Source: Dioscorea cayenensis subsp. rotundata (Eukaryota; Streptophyta; Magnoliopsida; Dioscoreales; Dioscoreaceae). From it: a stretch of DNA of 64,000 nucleotides. Location of the stretch: assembly GCF_009730915.1 (NCBI RefSeq), contig NC_052478.1, forward strand, positions 10,587,552 through 10,651,551. Reading direction: 5' to 3'. This document shows, piece after piece, positions 1 through 11,989 of this stretch (positions are counted from its first letter, which is position 1; each line of letters starts with the position of its first letter). Both the position numbers and the translations under genes were made by a program. A model generated the notes under the pieces. That model made no database searches. It worked only from the letters and a program-made list of their open reading frames with translations, and was not told where the DNA came from.

Positions 1-190
1 TGCAAATACGCTTTTTACGTTTAATAATAATTTTTTATTAAAGTTATCTTGTTTCTGTTTAATAATTCGGGTTTCTATTTAAGGTAACGCGTTTTCGTTT
101 AATAGTCTTGGTTTCTGTTTAACAATAATTATTTTTGTTTAAATTACCTTGTTTTCACTTATCAATCTTGGTGTGTGTTTAAGCAAAGCG
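1..190. repeat. Degenerate short tandem repeat at the window edge
   Basis: About seven diverged units of roughly 20-27 bp share a core like TTTCTGTTTAATAAT, with variants such as TTTCTATTTAAGGT and TTTTCGTTTAATAGT. The array is cut by the window start, so its true length is unknown. It holds no coding sequence. Bases 190-720 have only weak open frames, a short CA run near 297-310, and no recognisable gene. Confidence 0.5.
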
Positions 191-719
191 CTCCCAACAA
201 TCAACCCCATGATAAACATTCCGACAATTTCAAATTTATCCATACAAAAAGAAACGACATAAATCGGATGAATAGAAATTTAAAAAAAAAAAAACACACA
301 CACACACACATACCAATTAAGAATCTCCAAGGGGATCGACATATGTCCTAAATCATTCCTTACTCTCTTACAAAACACCGAATACCCTCCTCCTCCTCAT
401 CCTCCTTCCACCCGTCCGATTTCTTTGGTTCTCTAAAGCACGACACATCCCTCATCAGTATATCGATTCTCGCCGACCTCTTCCTCTTCAAGGCCGAGCC
501 TTTCCCACCGACTCCGTCGTCAAACCAGAAGGCGAACCCAAAGAACCCATAGCAACAGAAGGTGGTGATGAAAATGGTCAAAGCCCACTAGAGATGCGCG
601 GTGAGGCTCAAGGTCTTTTAAAAAATATTTGAAAAGATGGAAAAAAAACTGGGTCATTTTAAAAAAGATGATGTGTTTTTTTCCACCATTGTCGAGAGTT
701 AAAATGAAATTCAATTAGG

Positions 720-1105
720 GGGCGTTCATTTCACTGTAAGTGAGGGGAAGTCAGGAAGTGAGGGAAGTGCCACTTCCCTGAAGTGGGGGGGAAGTGATAT
801 CACTTCCAGGACTTCTGTGTTCATTTGTCAGAAAGTGAGAATAGAACGGAAGGAACTTAGGTGTTGGATGAAGTTCTATGAGTTCAAAAAAACTTTAGAA
901 GTGAAAAATAAGTTAGTTTTTATAGATTGACTCACTTCCCCCCACTTCAGTAAAAAAAATACTGAAGTGGGCTTAGTTCAAAATCCACTTCAGTCGGAAG
1001 TGAGGGAAGTGCCACTTTTCCCACTTCAGCACAAATGAACACCATAAGTGTGGGAAGTCAGACCACTTCCCTCACTCCCCCCCACTTTCCCTTAAATGAA
1101 CTAGA
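720..1105. mobile_element. MITE-like foldback block
   Basis: The block is built from inverted copies of GTTCATTT, GGAAGTG and CACTTCC. It opens with GTTCATTTCACTG and closes with AAATGAAC, and a second inverted pair (GTTCATTTGTC near 812 and ACAAATGAAC near 1031) lies inside it. There is no open frame. This fits a small non-autonomous DNA transposon. I could not fix exact ends or a target duplication, so the superfamily is open. Confidence 0.5.
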
Positions 1106-1932
1106 CGGAATGAGCTGAAGGGAAAAAATGAAGTGAAACAAAAAAGGAAGGGTTGTCCGGCAAATTCAAAAGTCAGAGGGGCTGTCTGGGAATTTTTGTA
1201 ACTGTTAGGGGGTTAAAAATAATTTTCCCTAATTTGATTGGAGAGGGTTTCAAGGAAGATTTTTAAACTCTTTTTAAAAGAATTTTCCCCATTGCATTAT
1301 GAACATATAAGATTTAATGGAATTGATTTATCATGGGCATTAACTCAGTTTTATATTAAAATTTTAATAAGACGTACTCATGGAAACATATGGCCATCGG
1401 AAATTGAAAATCTTTGCTAAATTTATTTGGATTTATTGGTTTAGAAAAAAATAAACAACATTTATTTAGTATGACATAAAATATGAAAAAAAAAATTGTG
1501 TTATTAATAAAAAAAATATAATTAAATGAATAAAAAAATAATGGCATTTATTTGATATTACATTAAATCACAACATAAGCTTTATTTTTAAAAAAAATTA
1601 CCAATAGTTTCATATTTATTGAATGATATAGATTGGATTTATGGGAAGATGAATAGACAATTATAGAAGAAGATGAAAAATCTAAAATAAATGTAAATTT
1701 TTTTATTATATTTAAGTTATATATAAAGGAAAAAGATCATCTAGGTAAGTCCCTATGGTTGATTGTTTATATAAACACTGTACACATTTTCTTTATTGTT
1801 CATGATCACTGTACAACACTGTAGAACGTGGTTTTTACTGTTTATAATGATAAGAGCCGTCAGATTACCATTCGATGGCCACTATGGACATCCCTAGATT
1901 TGAAATCTATGGATGTCTCTAGATGATGGGTC

Positions 1933-1933
<1 letters not shown>

Positions 1934-1968
<35 letters not shown>
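1934..1968. repeat. (AT)n microsatellite
   Basis: An uninterrupted AT run of about 34 bp. The flanking 1106-1933 stretch is AT-rich and I see no gene in it. Confidence 0.9.
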
Positions 1969-1969
<1 letters not shown>

Positions 1970-2418
1970 CTTATGATATTAATAATTGAAAAACTTTAAT
2001 TACATTTTTTTATTTATGCAATAATTGTCTATAAGACCTTTGAAATTGAAAGTATACAACAGTTTCCATTGTATGAGTTGTTTAATTATGTTATTTTAAT
2101 AAGCTCCCAGAGTGTTTGAAAGAATAAATTTAAATTTTTTATTATATTTAAGTTTTTATTTATATTACTTATGATATTAATAATAGAAAAACTTTAATTG
2201 CACTTATTTATTTATGGAATAAATGTCCATAAGACCTTTGAAATCCAAAGTATTCAAGGGTTTCCATTGAGTTGTTTAATTATATTATTTTTATAATTTG
2301 TTCCTTTCAAAAAATAAATTTAAATTTTTTTTATTATATTTAAAATTTTATTTATATTACTTATGATATTAATAATTGAAAAAAAATTTAATTACACTTA
2401 TTTATTTATGCAAAACTC
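1964..2418. repeat. Tandem repeat of ~190 bp, 2.3 copies
   Basis: Each copy begins ATATTACTTATGATATTAAT, at about 1964, 2162 and 2353. The first two are nearly full length (about 197 and 191 bp); the third stops after about 65 bp. The copies share the segments ATAAGACCTTTGAAAT and GAGTTGTTTAATTAT. No coding content is seen. Confidence 0.85.
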
Positions 2419-2449
2419 CAATGCGAAGCTGAGAAGAATGCCTAGTATG

Positions 2450-2860
2450 GATTAAATTACTATTAAATTTAATCAAAAGCATATCTTTCAGATAAATTTG
2501 TTACATATATAGATTAAATTGCTATTAAATTTAATCAAAAGCATATCTTAGAGATAAATTTGGTTTTTTTTTAAAGCACAAATATGAAAATGTTCCAAAA
2601 ACAACTTGCTAAACAACAAAAAATATTTCTATTCTGATTTTTAAAAGAGATAAATTTAAGTTTTTTTTTCAAAACACAAATATCAAAATGTCCAAAGACA
2701 ACTTACTGAACAACAAAACCTTATCTAATCTTTAAAAAAAATAAAAAAGAGAAAAGTTTTAAATATAAACATGAATAAAGATAAATTTAAGTTTTTTTAA
2801 AACACAAATATCGAAATGTTCAAAGACAGTTTGTTAATTAAAAAGATAAACATAAATAGA
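2450..2860. repeat. Two further short tandem repeats
   Basis: The segment ATTAAATTTAATCAAAAGCA occurs twice about 60 bp apart (near 2463 and 2523). A second unit containing AAACACAAATATCAAAATGT follows in three diverged copies (near 2575, 2675 and 2800). Bases 2860-3148 are plain AT-rich sequence with nothing recognised. Confidence 0.7.
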
Positions 2861-3148
2861 GATAAAAAACCAATAATATAGTACAACAGTAGGCCCATAA
2901 TAATAATTATATGCTTTGATTTGGTATTTAACTAATAAATCTTTATCTATCATCCATTTTTATTATTTTTAAAATAATATTAAAGCTGACAAAAAATTTT
3001 ATATTATACTATTGGTGATGGTAGTGGTCATGTTTGTGATGAAATCTCAATTCGTGTACTATTCCGGCGCTCTCCCCTCTGACTTCTCCTCCCTGGAAAA
3101 AAAGAACCTTTGCATTAAAAACAAATTTGGGATCACTTTAACATATTA

Positions 3149-5035
3149 AGTAAACAAATAATAGTTATTAATGATGGTTCCAATGGGTTAGTGTGATAAG
3201 ATAAATCACTCAAAAGCTCACTTGAAGATTGGACACACACACACACACACAATCATGCAAGAGAAAGAAGACAAACAAATTGGTAACCCAGTTCAGCACA
3301 ATCTTACCTACATCTAGGGGGCCAGGCCCGGAGAATCAATCCACTAAAAGAGGGTTAAAAATAAAGAGTACAGTACTCTCTCACTCTCTCAAGACAAAGA
3401 ATATCCCCTTAAGATTTTCGATGCCCACTCTCCTCAACCCTCACCCAAGGGTCTCTTACTCCGTGGGTCATCCTAAATCTTCAAGCAGGATATCTTATAT
3501 AAATGCACCAACATCCAAATAAACCTTTCTTTTTTAGAATTCTCCGCAGCTTCCTAACTTGGACACCTTCCAAAGTTAGATGTTACAACACCCAGTTGCA
3601 ACATAGCCCGCCTTACTGAACATGACTGAGTTCTAGCAGTTGCACCCGAATCTGCGACCTTTAACCTTTCCAGTTCTTTCAGTCCGCCTCGTAGCAGTTA
3701 ACTCGACCCGAGCTCCTCCTTCCTACAGCCGCTTCCTTCCTCGTGTCACTTTAGTAGGTCACCCTCTCCCGAGGGATGTGCCCACCAAGGCACATGCAAC
3801 CATCTCACCAAAGATGGACACCAAAGATCTCCCGATCTTCTTTCCAAACTTAGCCCAAGTTTGGTCTTCCTAAATGATCTTCGTTTAACTCATGGAAATA
3901 TTGTTACTAAACTTGATCTCATCTTCATCCAAGTTTAGCCTTCAATATCTTCAAGCATGATCTTCAATCATCCATGCTTGAATTTTCAAATCTCTAATCA
4001 TATCTCATGTAATCTCCAATCAATATCCATATCTGATTAGACTCTTTGAATAGTTCCACCCATAATTAGCTCTTGGATCCTTCTTTAAATAGTTTTTGTT
4101 AACTATAGTCTTGATAATCACCTTCGCTTGTCCTTGCCTAACTTATTTTGTGTCTTCAAATAGCTTGACACCAAACTAAGTTCCATACAATCTTCATGAT
4201 CTTGAATTCTTACTAATGATAGAATATTCCTCTCCCTCTTTAAAATAGATCTTTCAAAAAAAAAGATTTCTATCAAACATATGATTTATCATCCCGAATC
4301 TTACTAAGGATAGATAAACATACTTTAAATCAAACTTACCCTTCTTGAAAAAATCCTTTTAACTTGATGCACTTTCCAAAAATAGTTGATCATCACATGA
4401 CTTCATTGAGAGGAATATCTTCTAAAATCATCTTCATCATGATCTTCTAACCCTCGTAGCTTCACATGTCATGACATCAACATTTTGCCACATCATCATC
4501 CTAGTCATTACTTCTTTTGCTGAGTCATCATGCCACGTCACTTTCCTCTTGCCATGTCACTACTTGTCTTATCAAATAATACCAATCCACATCGTCAGAC
4601 CTAACAATTAACAAAGGTATGTCACAAACTAAAATACCAAAATTCCATCAAAACATCAAAATTTCATCTAGAAATTCAACTTCGAATGAGACAAAATATA
4701 ATAAAAAGGGAATTGTTTTAAAACAAATGAAATATGTTTGATGAAGATCAACATTCAAAGCATCACTTCCCCGGGGAAAAAAATTTTTGATTAAAAAAAA
4801 AATTACCATCACTTGTAAAAAATAAGTAAACAAATAATAGTTATCAACAAAGATATGTTACAAACTAAAATACCAAAATTCCATCAAAACATCAAAATTT
4901 CATCTAGAAATTTAACTCCGAATGAAACATATCTCATAAAAAGGGATTTTTTTAAAAAAAAAAATGAGATATTTTTTATGAAGATCAATATTCAGAGAGC
5001 TTTCAATCCCTCCACATCCATAATAAAACCAGAAA
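3149..5035. repeat. Ancestral ~235-bp tandem duplication, first copy split by a solo LTR
   Basis: Copy 1 is 3149-3171 joined to 4607-4826. Copy 2 runs from about 4827 to about 5035. Both start AAGTAAACAAATAATAGTTA and both continue through CTAAAATACCAAAATTCCAT and CATCTAGAAATT. Removing the LTR and one copy of its target duplication restores an uninterrupted copy 1, so the duplication is older than the insertion. Confidence 0.85.
3172..4606. mobile_element. Solo LTR, 1435 bp, with 5-bp target duplication
   Basis: The block begins TGATGGTTCC and ends AGACCTAACA, the 5'-TG...CA-3' ends expected of an LTR. It is flanked by identical ATTAA at 3167-3171 and 4607-4611. There is no internal retroelement region, so it is a solo LTR left by LTR-LTR recombination. 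Small open frames inside it show no protein motif. The superfamily (gypsy or copia) cannot be told from the LTR alone. Confidence 0.85.
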
Positions 5036-5397
5036 CACTAACATTGTTGACCTACGCACACAAAATGTTCGACTAAATGGTTCAAAGGGAAAAAAACAAC
5101 TATGCAAGATATCAAACAAACAAAGAAATTATTATAACCCAAATAAAATATAATTAACCAAAAAATATTACTTAATAACGGAGGGATAAGGGAGAGAAGA
5201 AATCTCACCAGTTAGATGGTTTTCATCTATCAAGCCGGAGAAAAGGCATTTCCCTGGTGAGATGGTTGAACACCTTAAAATTTGTGAAATCCAAAGAGAG
5301 AACCGCATATAGAGAATCTCAAAGAAATGAAGCTCTCCAACCTACCACTGACACTCTTCTTCTTCTCCTCCTTTGAAAAATTAAACCTTTGAATGCA

Positions 5398-5400
<3 letters not shown>

Positions 5401-5445
<45 letters not shown>
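5401..5445. repeat. (GA)n microsatellite
   Basis: About 22 uninterrupted AG units. The rest of 5040-5955 is non-coding AT-rich sequence in which I recognise nothing. Confidence 0.9.
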
Positions 5446-5447
<2 letters not shown>

Positions 5448-5954
5448 AGTAAGAAGCTTTCAATGTTCTCCAACCATGAAGATGAAACGATGGTGTGGAT
5501 GTTCTATGATCCTCTTCCCTTCCGGCGCCGCAGGGAAGTTGGGGTTTCCGCCGGTATTACAATGTCCACCCTTTCTCAAATGACCAAATGTGGTTTGGAG
5601 AGGGTGTCAAGGGGCTATTAAGTCATTTTCTATGTGTTTTGTTAAGCCAATCCCCAATATCTAAATGACGTTTGTAGAGACTTTGAGGCACTATTAGACA
5701 AGATTAATATTATGTATATATAATTTATGTGTGTAGTGATTAATTAAAGGTTGTAAAACCAGGGGCATTATATATAATACTAGCACAAATTAGTGATTAT
5801 AATAAAACGCAGTAACTTTTTTTAATGCAAAAAATAGTTGGGATTGTTAATAAATTTCAAAAAAACCATGCAAGTCATTCAATTTTTTTTGAACTTTTTT
5901 TCTTTTTACATCATATATCACCAATCATTGTTTAGAGAAAGTTTTGCTGTTACT

Positions 5955-8465
5955 TTTTTTTTCTTTTTTTATTATTTTTTGCTAAGAGAGCTACAAATAT
6001 TATAGCTAGAAAAAATAAAATTGAGTACAATATTAGAAACAATATGACATAATCAACAAAAAGAGGTTCTAAAAAATCATAGTTTGAAATCCAATCTTTC
6101 TACCTTCTTCATAAGCCACATTGGAAGACAAACCTCTATGAAACAAGGAGTGGCTCATAGATCTTCTTTCATAATTTGCCAAGCAATCAGACCAAGTATT
6201 CCAATCTCTAGGAATAACATGGATCTAAAACTCTTTCAACTTCATAAGGTCTTTATGAATTTCCCAAATCTCCAAATTAACTAGCCAGTTTAAACAACTA
6301 CTAGAGCCAGTGAGGATTTAGTGAAGGTTTGCACAATCTCTAAAAACATTCCCAATTATTAACTACAACATCTTGCATGCCTTAATTAAGGCTATCTTGA
6401 CCGCAATAACTTTAGCAAAAAGGCTTGACTCCACCTGAATGGGTCCACCACCTACACACAATATCTCATAGTTAACATTAGCAATGACAAAACCAACTCC
6501 CCCATCTCTTGTTTGCATCTTCCAGGAAGCATATACAAATAATAGTTAGCCTGAAGAAGCTATGTTACCAATGTTTCTCAATAACTTCCTTATTACTTAT
6601 TAGAGTATTGGCATCCTTTAATAATCAAGAACATGATCTATGGCCTACATATTCAAGGAATTGAAATTAGAATATATGACTATGAAATAACATTACACCC
6701 GGTCTTCCAAATCAACAAGATGGCTGCAGCCACTACAGAGACAAAAAAATATAGGCTTTGAATAAGAAGCATTGGAAAGCCCTAATAGAAATCCACACAT
6801 TGCTAAATCTGAGGCACAAATTAAATAAATGTTCAGTAGTTTTAGGGACTCAGCCACCAAATATATATACTAGCAAAGCAAAGATTTAAAGCAAGTAAAA
6901 AATTATAAGTTTTGATCTTGCCATGCATGGCCACAAAAAGAACTTTACACTTGAGGCAACATTAAGGCTTCCATAAACATTACTAACCAATCTAGTTATA
7001 GGAGCCAATGTTCTTACTCATCAGATATTTATAAATAGCAAAGGTAAGATTTTTGCTGTTTGAAATCGAAAGTCAAATTTAATAGCTATTTCTCATTGGA
7101 TCAATGACTCCCTGTTCACAAATTGGAGAATTGATGTAATTACCAAACACCCTATCCATAACAGAGGAGCCAAACAATTACTAGTGATCAAATCATTTAA
7201 CCTCATCTGATTAATTTCAAGATCCATATTTATATAAGTAGGCTTCATAGCCAAGGGAGTTTCATAACACCAAGGATCAAAGAGAAAGCTGGTATTTCTG
7301 AGGTCCAAGGATCTAATTCAAGTATGAGGTTTCATAAGTTTGGTAGTATTGCAAAATAATCTATAAAGCCATGTGCAATTTGGGGGAATGTTATCACTCC
7401 AGCGTCTAGAAGGCCCATATTTAGCCCTCATAATCTTAACCCAAAATTTGGCATCAAAATTCATGTACCTACAAACATTCTTAGACATTGTTGCAATTTT
7501 AACATTTCTCATATCACGAAGACCTAAACCCATCTCAGTTTTATCAAGAGTATTATTATTCCATCAATTGATATAGATGCCATTATTATTGCCTTTCTTA
7601 GCCCACAAGAAATTCCGAGCCAATCTAGATATGAAGTCAATAATAATAGAATTAGTGGGAGAATTGACTGATAACTAAAGGTAGGGATTGAAATAATAGA
7701 GATGTTAAGCAGGACAACCTTGCCAACAGGAAAAATGTTGCATTGTTCCTATAACTAGGGGATTTATACACTTTTGTGGTCAGAAATGTAAAATGGTTCA
7801 TTGGAAGTCTTTTTTTGTGCAATAAGAATCCCTAAATTAGTAAAAGAAAAACTACCAATCTTGAAGTTAAGGATAGAATTGATAGACTTAGCCACCCTCC
7901 TATTGAACCAGCTGGGAAAATAGATCATTGAATTAGCATTACTAGGATTCTACCCGTGAAGTGTGAATAGATAGATGGACAAAGTTTGCGGTTGTGGGCA
8001 ACAGATCTAGAGGCTTTAGTGATAACGATAAGATCATCTACATAGATGAGATGATTAAAATCTATAGGAATGCTAGAATTAAAACCATGCACCATATTGA
8101 TAGCAAGAGCGTGATTAAGAATTGCTGTCAAATTTTGAGAAACCAATATAAAAACATAAGAAGATAGAAAATCTCCTTGTCTAATGCCTCTAGATCCTGA
8201 AATCCTGTTAAAAGACCACCCATTAATAAGGAAAGAGAAAGAGGGAAGAGATAAAAATTTTAACCAAAGAGATTTAAATATGGGGAAATTTCATCTTGGC
8301 AAGAGTGGCAAGAATGGCATTCCATTTCATGGTATCATAGACCTTCTCAATATCTATCTTAACCATCATCCTAGGGATGTCCTTAAGGTCATGTTCACTA
8401 GAGTGGGTTATTTCCTAGCGGCAAGGATATTGTCTACTGAGGACCTACTTGAAATAAAACCTCAC
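5955..8465 (-). pseudogene. LINE retrotransposon, 3' half: RT core to RNase H, decayed
   Basis: Broken reverse frames carry LINE reverse-transcriptase features. A motif-A-like stretch (KIDIEKVYDTMKWN) lies near 8300-8340 and the catalytic YVDD box is encoded at about 8033-8044. Further on come the C-terminal LINE region (GLGLRDMRN near 7510) and an RNase H-like domain near 6380-6560 (RDGGVGFVI). T-rich runs near 5955-5990 on the plus strand may be the antisense of the 3' poly(A) tail. Frameshifts and stops interrupt all frames, so it is inactive. It continues at 15075 beyond the copia insertion: the LIPK and DYRPISLCN motifs lie on the far side and DNILAARK on this side. Confidence 0.85.
8461..8465. 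other. Target-site duplication CTCAC (left)
   Basis: CTCAC directly abuts the left LTR and is repeated at 15075-15079 next to the right LTR. Five bases is the usual copia duplication length. Confidence 0.95.
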
Positions 8466-8990
8466 TGATGGATCTAATGGGTATAAACCCTAGTTCAAAC
8501 CCTGGATCTTCTTGTTTGGAAATTGCTTAGGAACAAAGAAAATGGCGGAAGCGTACCTGCACTTGAATCCATTGATTACGACGAAGGTGATTGGGTCTTG
8601 TGGTTCTTCTCACTGATCACACGCAAAGAGGGGAGATGGGAACCCTAATTCAGAAAACCTAATTCTGAATCTCAATATTGCATGCTCAGTCAGGGACCAC
8701 ACCCTATTTATAAGAAATCTATATGGGGCTAATTACAAATCTGCCCATCATGGATTTGACAATTTTGCCCCCAGGAATTCTACACAACATATGATTAATA
8801 TGTATATCCACACATTTAAAATTAGATAATTATGACCAAATTCAAACTTGAATTAGATCACAATTTGGGTCCATTCAAAACTTGAATATAATAAGATATA
8901 CACAATTATAAACATTAGTTGTGTACGTCTACACAACCTATACACATAAGTCCTTATATCCCTACATATTGTGTGGTCCACAACCCAACA
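8466..8990 (-). repeat. 3' LTR of the copia element
   Basis: 525 bp, starting TGATGGATCT and ending CCACAACCCAACA on the plus strand. A minus-strand TATA-like TTATAAATAGGG lies near 8701-8712, as expected for an LTR promoter. It is nearly identical to 14551-15074. Confidence 0.96.
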
Positions 8991-9003
8991 ATCTCCCACT
9001 TGG
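8991..9003 (-). other. Polypurine tract of the copia element
   Basis: Read on the minus strand, AAGTGGGAGAT directly precedes the LTR start TGTTGGG. This is the usual plus-strand primer of plant copia elements. Confidence 0.85.
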
Positions 9004-9402
9004 ACCATACAATCATGCAGCTTCGGGAATTCAAAATTGTGTATAAATTACTATCAACAACCAAATGTAATTACAACTGAAAAATTATCTAAATCAATCT
9101 TGTCCATCAGCCTCATCTATACATGGAACATAGGGGCAGTCGTCGCCAGTACAATGCAACTAAATCCACAATTCTCACACATACCGACTTAACTAACGAT
9201 ATAGATAAAGTGTGGATGTGTAGCATGGAAATTACAAGCTAATGTGATCTACGCTTGTCTATTTCCAACTGGTCCAACTTTAAAGTCTTTATGAGATCAT
9301 AGTTCAAAGCAAAAAATAAAAGATAAACTTTATAAAAAAAATAACTAATCAAAAGTGTCATGACATCAACATGAATATCAAGCTATGAACAATATACTCC
9401 AA

Positions 9403-10098
9403 CTAATTAGAAGCATTCATACGAACGACGCCCATGCTAGCAATATGTTCATGAAAAACTGTAGGCGCCAATGCTTTTGTAAGCGGATCCGCAACCATGG
9501 AATTTGTCCCTATAAGCTCAATACTAACAAAGCCACTCTGAACCCTTTCTTTAACAGCTAAGAACTTAATGTCTATATGCTTAGACCTAGAAGAAATTCT
9601 GTTACTGTTTGAGAACAAAACTGCTACTCTATTATCACAATACAACATCAAAGGTCTCTCTATGTTTTCGACAACTCGCAGTCCTTCAACGAAATTGCGC
9701 AGCCAAATAGCATGACTAGATGCCTCATAACATGCGATGAATTCTGCCAACATGGTTGATGAAGCAACCAAGGATTGCTTAGCACTTCTCCATGAAATAG
9801 CACCACAAGTCATAGTGAAGACGTAACCAGATGTCGACTTATGACTATCTAAGCATCTAGCAAAGTTGGAGTCAGAATACCCAATGATCTCAAGCCTATT
9901 CAACCTCTTGTATGTGAGCGCATAATCCTTTATCTTCTGAAGATATCTAAAGACCCTTTTGGCTGCAACCCAATGTTCTCTACCTAAATTACATTGATAT
10001 CTTCCAAGCATTCCTACTATAAATGCCAGGTCAGGATGGGTACAGACCTGTGCATACATAAGACTTCCTACTGTAGATGCATAGGGAATGTTCTGCAT
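9403..10098 (-). pseudogene. copia RNase H domain
   Basis: 231 codons without a stop. The reading carries the copia landmarks PYASTVGSLMYA at the start, GYSDSNFA (first catalytic aspartate region), LMLYCDN, SKHIDIKFL and the terminal ADPLTKAL. This is the best-preserved part of the element. It is separated from the RT segment because about 60 residues normally between them are missing. It would degrade the RNA strand of the RNA-DNA hybrid during reverse transcription, but it has no intact polyprotein to belong to. Confidence 0.9.
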
Positions 10099-10133
10099 GT
10101 ATTCGGATTCAATTCCTTCCTTAGGACACTGTT

Positions 10134-10742
10134 TTAAAGTTCAGAGAGAAATTTCTTAGTTTCCCAAAGGATCCCTTTGTCACTGCTGACAAGCAGAATA
10201 TCATCAACATATAGAATCAAAAATATGTACTTACTCCCATTGAACTTGTGATACACACAATCCTCAACAATGTTCACCTCAAAGCCAAATGAGAGAACAA
10301 TATGATGGAACTTTTGATACCATTGTCGGGAAGCTTGTTTAAGCCCATAGATAGATTTCTTAAGTTTGCAAACCATTTGATTGGTCTCCCCAGCGACTAA
10401 TCCCTCCGGCTACATCATATAAATGGTCTTCTCAATGTCTCCATTAAGAAAAGCCGTCTTTACATCCATCTGATGTAGCTCAAGATCCAAATATGCCACA
10501 AGTGTCATAATGGTCCTAAAAGAGTCTTTTGCAAAAACAGGAGAAAAAGTCTCTTTGTAATCGATGCACTCCCTCTGAGTAAATCCTTTCACAACTAGAC
10601 GCGCCTTATACCTTTCAACATTGCCTTGTGAATTCCTTTTGGTCTTAAAGACCCATTTACATCCAATAGGTTTCACACCTTCCGGCAATGGGATAAGGTC
10701 CCAAACGTCATTGTCCTTCATGGATTGGACTTCCTCACCCAT
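10134..10742 (-). pseudogene. copia reverse transcriptase, interrupted by a stop
   Basis: The first part contains GCKWVFKTKRNSQG, the RLVVKGFTQ region and QMDVKTAFLNGD, which carries a catalytic aspartate. The second part contains KKSIYGLKQASRQWYQ and the YVDD catalytic box (ILYVDDILL). A TAG just after 10410 separates the parts; a glutamine codon is usual there, so a C-to-T change explains it. The frame ends soon after KKFLSEL, short of the usual junction with RNase H. It cannot make a full enzyme. Confidence 0.9.
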
Positions 10743-10751
10743 AGCTTCGAT

Positions 10752-11339
10752 TCATTTATGAGAGTTTGAGCCATTAATTGCCTCACTAAAGGTAACTGGA
10801 TCGTTTTTCATTGAGTCAATATATCCTTCATGCTCATGGAGAAATACCAAATAGTCATCCGAAATTGGATTTTTCCTTACTCTCATGGACCTCCTTAGAG
10901 GCACCGGTTCTTCTTGAATTTGAGGTTGAATGTCTTGTTCCTCACCAATAACTGGTTGAGTACCCTCTTCTTGATGGGTAGGAATAATATCATCTCTGTC
11001 ATGTACCGAATGTTGCGTTTGAATGACAACAAGAAAAGAAACCTGACTGTGATCCTTAGCAACAACAAAGAAAGATGTATCCAAATCCTCCCCAAAGACA
11101 AAATCATCACTTCGATTCTCCTCCCCAACCTCAACATCCTCAAAAAACAGGGCATTTCCCGTTTCAAAAAAGGTTCTTGATGTAGGATTATAAAACTTAA
11201 AACCTCTTGATTTTTCAGAGTACCCTACAAAATAGCTACTTATTGTCCTTGCATCCAGTTTTCTTTCATTAGGCCTATAAGGCCTTGCCTTAGCTGCCAA
11301 ACTCGTAAATGCCTTAGGATAGGCTTCTTGCCCGTCCAT
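10752..11339 (-). pseudogene. copia integrase C-terminal and linker region
   Basis: A 195-codon reading with the integrase-to-RT linker: a KARPYRPNERKLDARTISSYFVGY-type region followed by an acidic stretch and PLRRSMRVRKNP, which is usual just before copia RT. It ends at a TGA after NSHK, where a tryptophan codon is usual (G to A). It was once continuous with the RT segment downstream. Confidence 0.8.
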
Positions 11340-11416
11340 AATTCATAAGGGGTCTTCTCAGTAGCCTTAGTGGGAACTCTATTTAGGAGATAGACTGCGG
11401 TCTTTAATGCTTCACC

Positions 11417-11989
11417 CTAGAGAGAGTTAGGTAATATTGTATGAGTAATCATACATCTTACCATATCTTTAAGGGTTCTGTTTCGCCTCTCTACCACACC
11501 ATTCATGCTAGGACAACCTGGCATGGTGTATTGAGGAACGATTCCACACTCTTCTAGGTATTGAGCAAAAGGGCCCAAACGTTGCTCACCTGATCCATCG
11601 TACCTACCATAGTATTCACCACCACGATCAAATCTGACGGCCTTTATATTCTTGCCCAATTGATTTTCAACTTCTGCCTTAAATGACTTAAAAAAGTCCA
11701 AGGCCTCTGATTTCTCATGTAACAAGTAGAGGTAACCATAATGAGAGTAGTCATCAATGAACGTAATGAAATACCGTTGACCATTCCAAGACGTCGTAGG
11801 GAAAGGTCCACAAATATCGGTATGTATAAGTTCTAAGGCTTCTTTACTTCTCTTGGCCCCCACTTTTCTTTTGTTTGTAGTCTTTCCTTTAATGCATTCA
11901 ATGCACACACTATTGTTGGTTTTGTCAATTACATCAATAATTCCATCTCTTACAAGCCTATCAATTCTCTTTTCAGAGATATGACCCAA
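11417..11989 (-). pseudogene. copia GAG-pre-integrase and integrase core
   Basis: It opens with MGHISEKRIDRLV and the zinc-binding CIECIKGK region. The integrase core follows: HTDICGPFP, ITFIDDYSHYGYLYLL, VRFDRGGEYYG and MNGVVERRNRTL, which include the catalytic D, D and E regions. The frame stops at TAG after LPNSL where family members have tryptophan, another G-to-A change. It would insert the cDNA into the genome, but it is broken here. Confidence 0.9.

Noticed and set aside
360-714. Two minus-strand open frames with moderate GC content.
   Set aside because: They overlap each other, have no recognisable motif, and no splice context supports an exon.
3229-3873. Plus-strand open frames of 77-97 codons.
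   Set aside because: They lie wholly inside the solo LTR and have low-complexity, motif-free translations.
8184-8468. Plus-strand frame of 94 codons.
   Set aside because: It is the antisense of the LINE reverse transcriptase; the minus strand carries the meaningful motifs.
10914-11180. Plus-strand frame of 88 codons.
   Set aside because: It is a shadow of the copia linker region on the opposite strand.
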